A stretch of DNA of 64,000 nt, taken from the NCBI RefSeq assembly GCF_030247195.1, contig NC_080671.1, positions 207,353,456-207,417,455 on the forward strand, read 5' to 3'. Of this stretch, positions 24,109-36,400 are shown one piece after another. The first letter of the stretch is position 1. The number at the start of each line of letters is the position of its first letter. Source of the DNA: Topomyia yanbarensis (lineage: Eukaryota; Arthropoda; Insecta; Diptera; Culicidae). Under the pieces are notes generated by a model that was not told the origin of the DNA, did no database searches, and saw only the letters and a list, made by a program, of their open reading frames with translations. Position numbers and translations under genes: made by a program.

Positions 24109-25050
24109 TCTCCTATAGAAAGGTTATGCAATCACTCTGAACATCCTCAACTTAATCCCAGCCCGGAGGGCCGTGTGCAAGGATGCAAAATGCCTTCCTT
24201 TTCTACGGCTGTAATTTTTCTGCCTACATTCTCATTTCTCTTTTGACGCTGCTGTCGTTCGCTATTGCAGGACGCCCAGCGCTGTACGGGAGTCTGTAAG
24301 CAAAGCAGTAACATAACAAAGAAATACTGCCCCCAGTACAGCCACCAGATGCGAGCGGTACAGCTTCTCTTTCCTTATTTTACACTTTTTAATATTTTTA
24401 ATCTATTCAATAGTTTCAATCACAAACGACGGTAATAAATGCCCTTCGTTTACACCACAACCGGCATCATCGCTTTCGTGTGCGGGCCTCTCCCTTTGAC
24501 TACACAGAGAAAAGTGTACAAAGCGAGAGAACAAACTTTACTACGCCACACTCTCACCGAGCAGTCGGAGTACAGCAGCAAAACAAAAATATATTCTACT
24601 GCTCTACGGGAAAATGTACTCGGTTTGGCTACCATTCTGGCAAGAGCTGTAGTGATGCGTCACTGTAGCGGGTTGTACGGTTTGTGCAAATGTAAATATA
24701 CCGAAAAATATGTAGTTTACCTGCACCTTTGGCATCCCTGGCCGTGTGTCATATAGCATTCGACTCAGTTCATCGTATTTGGCAAATGTCTTTGAGTGCG
24801 TATGTGTGTGTATGTATGTATGTATGTATGTGACCAAAAAAATGCACAACGGTTACTCGGAGATGGCCGAACCGATTTTCTCAAACTTAGTCTTAAATGA
24901 AAGATAGAACGGCTGCTATTAAATTTCATTTAATTCCGACTTCTGTTTCCGGAGTTATGGGTTGAATAGTGTAGCCACACAGCAAATTCATATTTTTGTC
25001 CTTCTCCTATAGAACGGTTATGCAATCACTCTGAACATCGTCAACATATT
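24109..25050 (-). repeat. Two end modules of the dispersed Aedes repeat, minus, with a unique middle
   Basis: 'ttctcctatagaaaggttat' at 24117 and a near copy at about 25005 mark two ends. 24790-24990 holds '(tatg)n' then 'ctcggagatggccgaaccga' and 'ttccggagttatggg'. Between 24200 and 24760 no gene was recognised, though short frames exist on both strands. Confidence 0.6.
24805..24831 (+). repeat. (TATG)n microsatellite
   Basis: Several consecutive tatg units lie inside the dispersed repeat copy. Confidence 0.85.
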
Positions 25051-25229
25051 TTTTTTGACTTATATAGGTTTTCTGTATTTTTACAGGGGCGTACCAAGGG
25101 GTATGCGGGGAGATGTTAACACCCCCCGTGACATAGCCAGGAGCTCGAAAAGAACGTTATATTTTGATTCCCTATTCGGTTATCGAATTTATCGATGCCC
25201 AATTATTTTGTTTGTTTCAAGGACATCAG

Positions 25230-25490
25230 ATAGGGTGATGAGCCCATTTGCGCCATGTTTCTATTATCACTCTACCCATTTGAAGCCGTTGGTTAGAGCA
25301 GTGTCTGCCATCTTTGTTCAACGCATTGAGTTAAATGGTAGCGCAACAATAGGGGCACTCGATTCGAGTTTTCGTTGCGCTCAAGCAACAGAATTTTACT
25401 GTTTTCAGCGCATTTGTGTTATTATATTGGTTCTTAGCAACGAAGCAAAGCTATTGAAGCCAATTTTTACGCATTCCATTGATTGACGAA
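25230..25490 (+). repeat. Dispersed repeat D, copy 1 (inverted copy at 55770-56020)
   Basis: About 250 bp matches the reverse complement of 55770-56020. The shared open frame in both copies (GSATIGALDSSFRCAQ-like) reflects conserved DNA, not a known protein family. Confidence 0.7.
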
Positions 25491-25611
25491 CGAGAAATTA
25501 ACGAATTAGTGAAGCACCTTACTTAGGAACTTTACCCTATTTAAATATTTAAAATCGTCTCATACTACGCCGGAGAAGAGAAAATTTGTATATTATGTTG
25601 TAGTGAAAAGT

Positions 25612-26010
25612 AGGGTTGCCACCTCTGATTATGTCTTCACCCGGAGATTTTTTGTAAACTGCGATAATTAACAGTAGACTGAGAGTGAACGAGGCAGGTA
25701 AGCGGTTCTGTGCGGAAACACACCGCGATGTCTTCCGGAATTCTATGCGGAGTGCAAAGAATCTGGTTATCCGTCACCATAATCGCCCGGGGTAGCTCCA
25801 ACAAAGGAGTAAAGCTTTCCTTCTTGGCCAACAGTCAGCCGTAGTACCGTAAAAACTCGTTTGAAACAAACACAGTTTGAAACAGTTCCATAGAAGTTGT
25901 AACTATCCGTCATCTCGCCAGACCCGGTGAAATTGAAGTGAAACCCGGATTCCCGGAGATCGCTTCCGAAAACCGGAGCCTCCGGGTCAACCCAGAGGGG
26001 TGGCAACCCT
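25612..26010. mobile_element. 399-bp MITE with a 10-bp TSD
   Basis: The TIRs AGGGTTGCCACCTCT and AGAGGGGTGGCAACCCT are flanked by a perfect AGTGAAAAGT duplication at 25602-25611 and 26011-26020. A 9-10-bp duplication suggests a Mutator-type mobiliser. No transposase. Related termini ('tggcaaccctaa') occur at about 56480-56493. Confidence 0.88.
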
Positions 26011-27334
26011 AGTGAAAAGTGAAAAAAAGCAGAAAAAGTCACGCTTGCTTTGTTTTCACAAATAGCAAGAAGTGAAACATTGCCTATTTTAATGTCTAGC
26101 AAGTCAATATTCTGTATCACTGATTGAAATATATTAATATGCTTATGCTTTTTCGATCGATGATGTCGTAATACGTCACCCGCCCGGCACGAGATGTATA
26201 CTCCCAACGTTTGCTACACGTATAATACAATTGTGCATGTTGTGAACAATGATGGCAAATCGGTCAAATACTGAAACCAGAATTCTTCACGATGTACGGT
26301 TTTCTATACAGTAATTGGGTAAATAGTCAATTATATTCAATCGCTCAGATACGAATTCAATCCAATCGTAATGAAATAGGCTGATATGATCAGATATGCT
26401 AGATATTTTATTCAAATGTCTGCAATAATAATTTTAAAAGTCTGGGAAGAACAAAAAATGTCAGTAAAACTATTTTTGACCAAAAATGGCTTATTGATGA
26501 TGTGTTATATTACATGAAAATAGTGCATTTATAGCCCAAGATAAGTACAGAGATGTAGCTTTTGGAGAAACAATCTAAAGTAGATTTGAAACTAGTTTAA
26601 CCAAAAGCCTTTATTCTCAAAAATCTGTAAATATCTGTAACCAAACTAAAAAATCTGTAAATATCTGCAACCAAACTAAAAAATCTGCAAATATCTGCGT
26701 CATCGAAAAAATCTACAGCTTAAATTAAAAGTCTGCGAATTTGCAGACATGTCTGCAAATCTGGCATCTCTGGATATGATGAACTTTATTTTGGTTTTAT
26801 TTTCTGTTTTCCAATTATGTCCTTTTTTCGTTTGTATACATATTGTGCATGCGAAAATAACAAGCACACGGTTGCCAACATGAGCGAACATTCACCAAAT
26901 TATCAAATCCATTTTACAAAATACACCACTCAATTCCTGCTGTAAATAATCATGCAATCTTATCAGAATTAGCTTTAGTGATATCTTGACTAGGATGTGA
27001 GCTAATTTGGAGTCAATCCATCAAGCCGTATCTCAGTTAGGAGCTGTGGAAGAGTCTATTTGGACTATTTGGACGACGCTCTAATCAGTCTAGAAAGATT
27101 CGTAATCGTCTAATTTAGGAGGTAAGCTATTGTGGTTGTGCAAAATGTTCGACTATTTGGAGAATTCTTACGTGTTTCCATTCTTTGGTATACCATTTTT
27201 AAGACCTTATGCATTTTAGCACATTTTAATCCTTTTTTATCTTTCGAAAATTCTACGGTGCTACCACCCTTCAATCAGAGTTAATTCCCTGAAATTTATT
27301 AATCATGGTCCGAGTAATACTTAGATAACCAGCG
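26011..27334. other. Non-coding stretch with a short tandem repeat
   Basis: No gene is recognised. It contains the 30-bp tandem listed at 26621-26700. Confidence 0.45.
26621..26700 (+). repeat. 30-bp tandem repeat, 2.6 copies
   Basis: Units 'aaatctgtaaatatctgtaa' plus 'ccaaactaaa' start at 26621, 26651 and 26681 with a few substitutions. Confidence 0.88.
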
Positions 27335-27338
27335 TTAA

Positions 27339-30251
27339 CACTCGGAATACCAAGGGGGTAAAAAAATGGGAACGCTTATTTTACCGGTCATATCTCAGCC
27401 GTTACATAATCGATTTTAAATATGTCTTCACCAATATAAAGGTATGTCTTTTGTGAACACGTCGAATTAAAAAAATAGAAGAATAGAGTTGTCTACCGTA
27501 AGTTACAGTAAAAAGAGTATAACAAAGTCAGTGAGAAAAAAAATGGGAACGCTTCTTTGACCAGCCATATCTTAGCTGTTTGCTCAACAAATTTTAATTC
27601 TTTCTTCACCATTGGATAGGTAAATCTTTTATAAAAAACAGTGAACAAAGAATGATGGAAAACAAATTTGTATATCTGAAGTAATTGTAAAAACAGTAAT
27701 TGAGAGTCAGTATAGACGAAATGAGTTTTTCTGTTCAAACAATCGTATCACGACCGTTTGTCAACCAATTTCAATTTTCCTTACACCAATGCAATCCTTA
27801 GAGCTTCTAGACTTGTAATATATGCAATAAATAGTTGATTTTCAAAAATTACTATTCTTTTTCGAGTTTTTAGGAGATAGGATTTTTACAATGTACGTGG
27901 CATACGGTTGATTGAAATTCTTTGCGACTTGTTACTTTTACGGTTTGAAAATTACCTGTTTACTCAATAGTTCTACATATTATATATGGATATTATTATA
28001 TCAAAATGTTTGCACGAACGTGGAACACATTATTGTATGTAAGTTACTAAATAATAGAGTGTGTTAGGACGATTCAGTAAATACGAAGAAGTTCAGAATT
28101 TTAAAATATTCGTCATATAACTTTAAATTTGAAGCGATGACCTATACATTTTAATACACCAATTGATTGTAATTGATTGCGGCTACAATTTCTGAAAAAA
28201 CACATTTTTATATTTTCTCAAAAAATAGCCAAAAGTACGTAGAAGTACAGGAATTTCATTTAGTTGACAAAAAACGTCGAATTCAAAGCGATGGCCCAAA
28301 CTTTTTTATATACCAATCGATTATAATTGATTTAGGTTACAATTTCTGGAAGAACAATTTTTGTATTTTCTCAAAAAATAGACAAAAGTACGTAGAACTA
28401 CAGTAATTTCATTTAGTTGACAAATAGCTTCAAGTATTCAAAGCTATCACCTATGCAATTTATACACCAATCGATTGTAATTGATTTTGGCTACAATTTC
28501 TTAAAGAACAAATTTTTATATTTTCTCAAAAAATAGCCAAAAATACGTACAAGTACAGAAATTTCAAGGGGTGGGATGATTTATACTTTTTATACACCAA
28601 TCGATTGTAATTGATGGTGGCTACAATTTTTGAAAGAACACATTTTTATATTTTCTCAAAAAATAGACAAAATACGTAGAAGTACGGAAATTTGATGTAG
28701 TTGGCAAATAAGGTCAAATTCAAAGTGATGGCCTACACTTTTATATATACCAATCGATTGTAATTGATTTCGGCTACAATTGTTGCAAGATAAACTTTTC
28801 ATATTTTCCCAAAAAAAACGACAAAAATACGTAGAAGTACAGAAATTTCGTCTGATTGGCACATAACTACTAATTTCCGTCCTTCTACGTATTTTTGGCT
28901 AATTTTTGAGAAAATATAAAGCTATTGTTCTATCAGAAATTGTAGCCGCCATCAATTACAATCGATTGGTGTATAAAAAAGTATAAATCATCCCTTAAAA
29001 TTCGACGTTATTTACCCACTAAATGAAATTTCTATGCTTATACGTATTTTTGGCTATTTTTTGAGAAAATATAAAATTTGTTCTTTCAGAAATTGTAGCC
29101 AAAATCAATTACAATCGATTGGTGTATAAATTGCATAGGTGATAGCTTTGAATACTTGAAGTTATTTATCAACTAAATGAAATTACTGTCGTTCTACGTA
29201 CTTTTGTCTATTTTTGAGAAAATATAAAAATCGTTCTTCCAGAAATTGTAACCAAAATCAATTATAATCGATTGGTATATAAAAAGGTATAGGCCATCAC
29301 TTTGAATTCGACGTTATTTGCCAACTAAATGAAATTTCTGTACTTCTACGTACTTTTGGCTATTTTTTGAGAAAATATAAAAATGTGTTTTTTCAGAAAT
29401 TGTAGCCGCCATCAATTACAATCGATTGGTGTATTAAAATGTATAGGTCATCGCTTCAAATTTGAAGTTATATGACGAATATTTTAAAATTCTGAACTTC
29501 TTCGTATTTACTGAATCGTCCTAACACACTCTATTATTTAGTAACTTACATAAAATAATCTGTTTCTCCACGTTCGTGCAAACATTTTGATATAATAATA
29601 TCCATGTATAATATGTAGAACTATTGAGTAAACAGGTAATTTTCAAACCGTAAAACTAACAAGTCGCAAAGAATTTCAATCAACTGTATGCCACGTACAT
29701 TGTAAAAATCCTATCTCCTAAAAACTCGAAAAAGTATAGTAATTTTTGAAAATCAACTATTTATTGCATATATTACAAGTCTAGAAGCTCTAAGGATTGC
29801 ATTGGTGTAAGGAAAATTGAAATTGGTTGACAAACGGTCATGATACGATTGTTTGAACAGAAAAACTCATTTCGTCTGTACTGACTCTCAATTACTGTTT
29901 TTACAATTACTTCAGATATACAAATTTGTTTTCCATCATTCTTTGTTCACTGTTTTTTATAAAAGATTTACCTATCCAATGGTGAAGAAAGAATTAAAAT
30001 TGGTGAGCAAACAGCTAAGATATGGCTGGTCAAAGAAGCGTTCCCATTTCTTTCTCACTGACTTTGTTTTACTCTTTTTACTGTAACTTACGGTAGACAT
30101 CTCTGTTCTACAATTTTTTTAATTCGATGTATTCACAGATTTAAAATCGATTATGTAACGGCTGAGATATGACCGGTCAAAGTAAGCGTTCCCATTTTTT
30201 AGGTTCCCTTGGTAGACCGCGTAACTTTTTACCCCCTTGGTATTCCGAGTG
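27339..30251. mobile_element. 2.9-kb near-palindromic element flanked by TTAA (piggyBac-like, non-autonomous)
   Basis: CACTCGGAATACCAAGGGGG at the left and its reverse complement at the right end are bounded by TTAA at 27335-27338 and 30252-30255. The two halves are inverted copies meeting near 28860, so almost the whole 2913 bp is two arms with very little loop. Each arm carries diverged tandem units of about 150 bp containing 'accaatcgattgtaattgat', five on the left and four on the right. Identical small frames in both arms (27493-27738 and 29853-30086) are arm shadows. TTAA is the piggyBac target, but no transposase is present. Confidence 0.9.
28150..28850 (+). repeat. Diverged tandem units in the left arm of the palindrome
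   Basis: Five units start near 28158, 28310, 28468, 28597 and 28747, each with 'caatcgattgtaattgatt', 'ttttctcaaaaaatag' and 'tacgtagaagtaca'. The right arm has four in reverse complement (about 28900-29450). Confidence 0.85.
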
Positions 30252-30333
30252 TTAATATTTATTTATTATACTTTTCACTACAGGTATTTATTGGAAGTAG
30301 TTTGGCAGTAATGAGAATTCATTTCAATTTCAG

Positions 30334-30456
30334 ACGGAAAGGTACCAGCCATGAAATTGGGCTTATCATCATCTCCATTAAGGCGTCGCAGTTGTTTTTT
30401 AGCATTTATACTCATTTTGGTACCATGTACAATATTATTTTTAGTAATAGGGACAG
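30334..30456 (+). CDS. MGAT4: MGAT4 coding exon 1: start codon and membrane anchor
   Basis: The ATG is at 30351. The exon encodes a short cytoplasmic tail with three consecutive arginines and then about 21 hydrophobic residues, which makes a signal anchor. It ends at 30456 with donor GTAAAG, phase 1. A pyrimidine-rich tract ending in CAG at 30331-30333 looks like an acceptor, so 30334-30350 is probably 5' UTR spliced from an upstream exon not located here. Confidence 0.82.
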
Positions 30457-33400
30457 GTAAAGGTTATACCATGTTATTTTGGAGGTAGTATCATTTCAAC
30501 AAAATTTACTTCCACAGATTTTACAGCTGAGCAAACCATGGCGCAACGAGTAGCTGAGTTCCAGATGCGTATGCAATACCTTGAATCAATGTATCGCGCA
30601 AAACAGGAGGATGTAGCTATTTTATCGCAGTACTTGGGATTGTCAAGTCAAAACGGTGAAACATCGAATGTGTCAATAAATTTGAACCTTTTGGATGGTC
30701 TAAGCGCGGATTCACGATCGATGATTCGTAATGCGTCTGCTTCAGCAAAGTTGCCTGCTAATTTAAAGTTACCAACGGCCTTTCACTTCTTACCACATCT
30801 TCTTGATGATCCTGCCTCTCTGCGACCAGCGTTTCTTCAGACAAAAAACAGACAAGGCGTTTCTATTGTTCTTGGCATACCAACGGTTAAGCGCGATAAA
30901 CAATCATATCTTTTAGAAACATTGGACAATCTAATAGCTAATATGGACGATGACGAACAGAACGAAACCATGATCGTCATATTTGTTGGAGAGTCGGACA
31001 TAGATTACGTGACGCAAATCGCGAACGGCATCAACTTACGGTTTCCCACGTTTGTAGATAGCGGTTTTATTGAAGTTATTGCCCCTGCTGCTAGCTACTA
31101 TCCAGATATGACTCGACTCAGACAAACGCTGAATGACTCTGTTGAACGAGTTAGATGGCGTTCAAAACAGAATTTGGATTTTGCTTATCTTATGGCCTAT
31201 ACCCAGCCTAAAGGCACGTTCTATGTTCAACTAGAAGATGACATTCTCACGAAGAAAGGATTTATCAGTATTATTAAGAATTTCGCCTTAGAGAAAACAG
31301 CTAAGAAAGAACATAGTCAATGGTTTGTTTTGGATTTTTGCCAGCTTGGGTTTATTGGTGAGTAAAAATTGCGATTAAGCAATTAAAACTTGATTATCTA
31401 TTTTTTTTTAATTCTAATTTGTATAGGAAAGATGTTCAAATCAGCTGATTTGCCATGGCTCATCACCTTCTTTCAGATGTTTTTTAATGAAAAGCCAGTC
31501 GACTGGTTATTGTACCATCTTATATATACAAAAGTGTGCAGTGTTGAGAAAGATGCGGTATTCTTGGAGTATTATCTGGTTCAAAGATATATTATAATTT
31601 ATTATTCATGAATTTCAGAAAACTTGCAAGCAGGAAATGTCGAAATTATGGATCCATTACAAACCATCTTTATTTCAGCATATTGGAACGACGTCATCGT
31701 TAAGAGGTAAATTATCAAAAGATTTTTTTTACGTTCTGTTATTCCACCGAAGTAGTCTGTTTTTTATTTCTAAATGTAGTGGATTATGTATAGTGTACGA
31801 TAAAAAATAAATTCACCAAACAAGTTTATCCTAGTCAAACTTATCGTAAACCATGTCGACACTAATTATTTGATAGTAAGCATTTATTGCAAGATGTACT
31901 GCCGTTCTAAGCATAATAGTACAATGTCACTTTTTGAATATTTTCAAAAAATTTTATCAAGCAATTCTTTTTCAGGCATATCTTCATTAAACACATCCTT
32001 TGAAGATTTCGTAAAAAAATACCAAGTCTGGTTGTCCCATTGTTGGAATTCTCCGCATAATTGCCATACTAACAATAAATCCAAAAAGCATATAGTAAAA
32101 TATAATTACGCAGCGCCTAATTAAGAAATACATAATGCTAGATTCTAAGGAGTGGAAAAAAATTTTGCGCTGGGAGAAAATTTTAGTAAAAAGATATGGG
32201 TGCGATTTTAATAATTACGGTAGTGAGATCAATCCTGTAAACTGCCGCTATACGCATAACTGTCCCATATGTATAGGAAATCCCATAGCACATAAGGCAG
32301 TTGTGCTTATAGCGGCAGTAAAGCTCCTCATCACTGCCATCGCTTCCAAATACTTATTACAGGCGAACGCATACACTTCCGATTTCGATGCAGCCATCAA
32401 TTTTCTGAAAGCTTTTGACGCGAACTTTTGTAAACAAAAGGAATAAAGGTCTATCCGCACTAGACCGATCCGATCCGACCCGACTTTTTCATCTTCGGAT
32501 TCGCTCGGGTTGTTGATGTGATGGTGTTGGTAGCATGTCGGGCATCTGACGCAAAAAAGAATCGTTGCCAACGATATTCCTCGAGAAGACTCTCCGACTT
32601 TTTTCTGCTTCTCCACCGACTCGAACACAGAGAGAGAGAACGCGTGAGGGAACCAAAGCAGGTAAGGGATCATCCATAAATGAAGTGGGGGAGGGGGGAG
32701 TATTGTATTTTGTGATGATGTGTGACGACAAGGGGGTAGGGGATCATGTCTTGCTACGTAGCTTTTTAAAGGGGAAGAACTAACATCGTTTTTTATTTTT
32801 TTATATTTTTCGTGGACAAGGGGGGGGGGGGGGAATTACAGTCAAGCTACGTAATTACCAGGGGGTATTTAGAGGTTTGTGACGAAATGCTACGATGGGG
32901 GAGGGGGGTGTTAAAAATCACTCAAAAAATGCTACGTCATTTATGGATCGTCCCTAAAATGATTTCTCTGCTGGTGTGGGGGACTGCATGTCGTCCACCA
33001 AGAAGGGAAAAATATTTCGTCAATCACTTTTGCTTCTACCCATGCTTGAACGGCTTGAACAGAGGAGCGTATGAGATAACCAAAGCGGACAGATTTGTTC
33101 TACAACCGGTGCGGAATTGATTCTATGTCGGGATGGCCCTTGCGGATAGCTAGGATTTCTTCCGATTTTACTTTTGAAGTAGAATACTTCTAACGTTTCA
33201 ATATGGGGGCCCGTTTCAAAATATCGGCTGTGGCAGTCGCGTCAGATTTTGAACGTTAATAACTTCCATCATACTTAATAGAATGATTTGGGGTTTAAGG
33301 CATTTTATCGAAAATATGTTCCGCAATGTAGTATTAAAATTTGGAGTGAGTATAACATACATTAATACCGAAAATACTGTGTTTTAAAAAATCTTTCAAA

Positions 33401-36400
33401 AACTACCGAAAATGGTGAAAATTTTCAGCTCATCTCGGCCAGAGCCATCAATATGGTGCAGCAACCGAACACTTAAATGATGAAAAGTTTTAAATATAGG
33501 TCCGCTACAGATTTGTTTCTATCAACATTCGTATTTGGTTGCTTGGCGCGAACGGATGGCTGTACAATACCGAGAAATATTTGTGAGTTGTACACGACTG
33601 GTGGATGAATCAGTTTGTGTTGAAACGTGCTACTCGCAGAAGCCATCATTTTCATTTCTGATGGATGTAAGATAGCATACACACACGAAAAAAATCAATT
33701 TCAAATCATCTGACTGAAGCTCGTTCCTGATTGGTTCCCGCTAATTTCATGAACCAAGCCGCAAATCTGGTCAGAAAGAATTGTTATTTTAGTCGGTTTC
33801 AGCAAGTCCACTTGTCAGATGTCAACACCGGGAGAGAAGGTGATTATTAGGATTCATCTCCATGGATTAATTTGTGCTGCTCCGTGTTAGAAAGCAGGAA
33901 CAATTGGAATAAAAATCTCCTACCCGGAGAATATTTTCTTCGGCAAACAAATTAGCCCTTTTCAGCGCTATCATTCCCTTAGAAAGAATTAAATTTGAAA
34001 ATATTTTCTTTCGCCAACTATTAATGTGATTACGACTAACGTTTCAAAATAAAAGCCCAAAAACCGAAGATCGCGTTATTTGAAAGTTTGTAACTTTCAT
34101 TGTACTTAACCAAAATACACAATGTTTAAACCAATCAGTCAGAAAAATAATCAGGAATCTTGTTTAAGATTTGTACGTATGTATAACTTGCATGAATAAA
34201 GAAAAAAATAAAGAGTTGTATACAAGACACGACCACGATGACATTAAAAATGCGACCATTTTTTGTGAGCCAGCCTATTATTCCTTGATACATCCTGTAA
34301 TGTCATCGACTTATTTGGGACACACAAAAGGTAACAAATCGTATCCTCCACGGAATCTACTACACAATTGTTTGGATTATTTTCCAACAAATCACGCAAA
34401 AATCTGTTTGTTCCGTACAGCACCGTGCAAATAATTGACGTTAGAAAACAAATCGGCAACTTCAGTTGCCAAAGAAACGATCGAAGCATTTTTCCGTCAA
34501 TGTCACTTTTCTGATTCAAATTTTTGTAGGTATTTTCTTGCTTCCGTCCAATTGGTCAGTTTATTTGTTTTATCGCACATTTTTCGGATATAATTATAGA
34601 AAATAACTAACCCGATAAGAGGGAAGTTATTTTCCAGAGCACGAAACGGAAATTTCATTTGTAATTCTTCTGTGAACGATTTTGTGGTCCTAATAAGGAC
34701 CGTTTGTTGTGAATATTATATCGCCGTTTCCTTGCAAAAACAATGCGACTTCTGTACACGTCTAGCGATGGAGGCAATTTTGAGAGCGCCTTTGTTAGCT
34801 CCTGCTAACGGGGAGTATTCCTTCCAGGAGCTAACGAAGCCGGTCGCCGGCGACAAGCGAACTGATTTCAACGATTATCAAATGCAAACTGAAAACATTT
34901 TCCTATAAACAATTCGTTTTACCTTTCTCAAGTGTGGTTCATCGTCAAAAAGGCGGCGCTAACAAGTAAACCACCAATCAAAGCACGGCTAATTAATGCG
35001 TTTACAAAATCATTTCTATCAAAATTTACGGTAATCGTATCCTCTACGGAATCTACTACACAATTGTTTTGATTATTTTCCGATAAATCGCGCAAGAATC
35101 TGTTTGTTCCGTACAGCACAGCGCAAATAATTGACGTTGGAAAACAACGGCAACTTCAGCTGCCAAACACTTATGCTGATTTCGTTTTTAGATCAGAGCT
35201 GCTCTAGGTTCGCTCGGAGCTGTCACTTTTGTATGGAAACTGTAAACATTAGAGCGAACCTAGGGCGACTCGATTCTAAAACCGAAAACAGCATTAGAAA
35301 CGATCGAAGCATTTTTCCGTCAATGTCACTTTTCTGACTCAAATTTTTGTAGATATTTTCTTGCTTCCGTCCAATTGGTCAGTTTATTTGTTTTATCGTG
35401 CATTTTTCGGATATTATTATAGAAAATAACTAACCTGAAAAGAGGGAAGCTATTTTCCAAAGCACGAGATGGAAATTTCAATTGTAATTCCTTCCAGGAA
35501 CTAACGAAGCGATTCGCCGACGACACACCAACTGATTTCAACGATGATCAAATGCAAACTGAAAACATTTTCTTATTGGCGATTTGCGGCAAAACCAAAA
35601 TTAGTCATGCGACACCTATGATTCAGCTCATGAACTGGCAAAGTGATACAATTTGCTTTTTTTCACCCGTAAGTGAGTCGTAGCTTACAACAAAATCTTC
35701 ATTATCTTCTCGGAAAAAGCTAACCACTGCCAAAATATGAATGAAACGAGTAAGAAATTTAGTTTTATTTGCAATTATTCTGAAAGTACAGCCATTTGCA
35801 ACTATTTGACTCATACATTTCTTCGAAATGTAATCGGGGTATTATTGTGGTTATAAAAAATCGTTCCATAAATAAAGTTCCAACTCGAAACCGAGACCCA
35901 ATCAGCACCAATGTCAAACTCCTTTATATTTTGAACTACGTAGGAGATTCAGTGAAGACTATCGGAGAGAAGGATCGGCTGTGCATGATACAAAGCTGAC
36001 ACTTTCCTATTAGCCGGATATATTCTTTCCTCGCGTGATCTGGAGAGTTTCATGAATTTACACCATCTCATGAAGGTTTAGCTTAACTTAGGACGAACGG
36101 GAAATGCTGTTGCGGCGGCTACGGTGCTCAACAAATTACATTTCGGAACAGCGCGCATATAGCTCTGCGAATAATATTAGAAACCACTATGTTTTACACT
36201 CTTTTCGCAGGATGTTTACTCATCATCTGATAAAATGATGATTTTCCTCCATTTTCATAAACAATTATCAACAAATTGATCGGTAATTTGGTGTTTAAAA
36301 GTCATTTTTTGCCAATGTTTACAGAAAATATATGCACTATGACAGAACAAAATAAAATCAGCAACACTTTCCTTCCAACGCTATCTGCGAGCGGTTTCAA

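Noticed and set aside
25055..25486. 143-codon frame as a host gene
   Set aside because: Its second half lies in dispersed repeat D, which has an inverted copy at 55770-56020.
27493..30086. Identical about 80-residue frames on opposite strands (27493-27738 and 29853-30086)
   Set aside because: They are the two arms of the palindrome; sequence identity comes from the DNA repeat, not from coding selection.
32135..32446. 103-codon + frame
   Set aside because: It runs through a 79-bp MITE and has no family signature.
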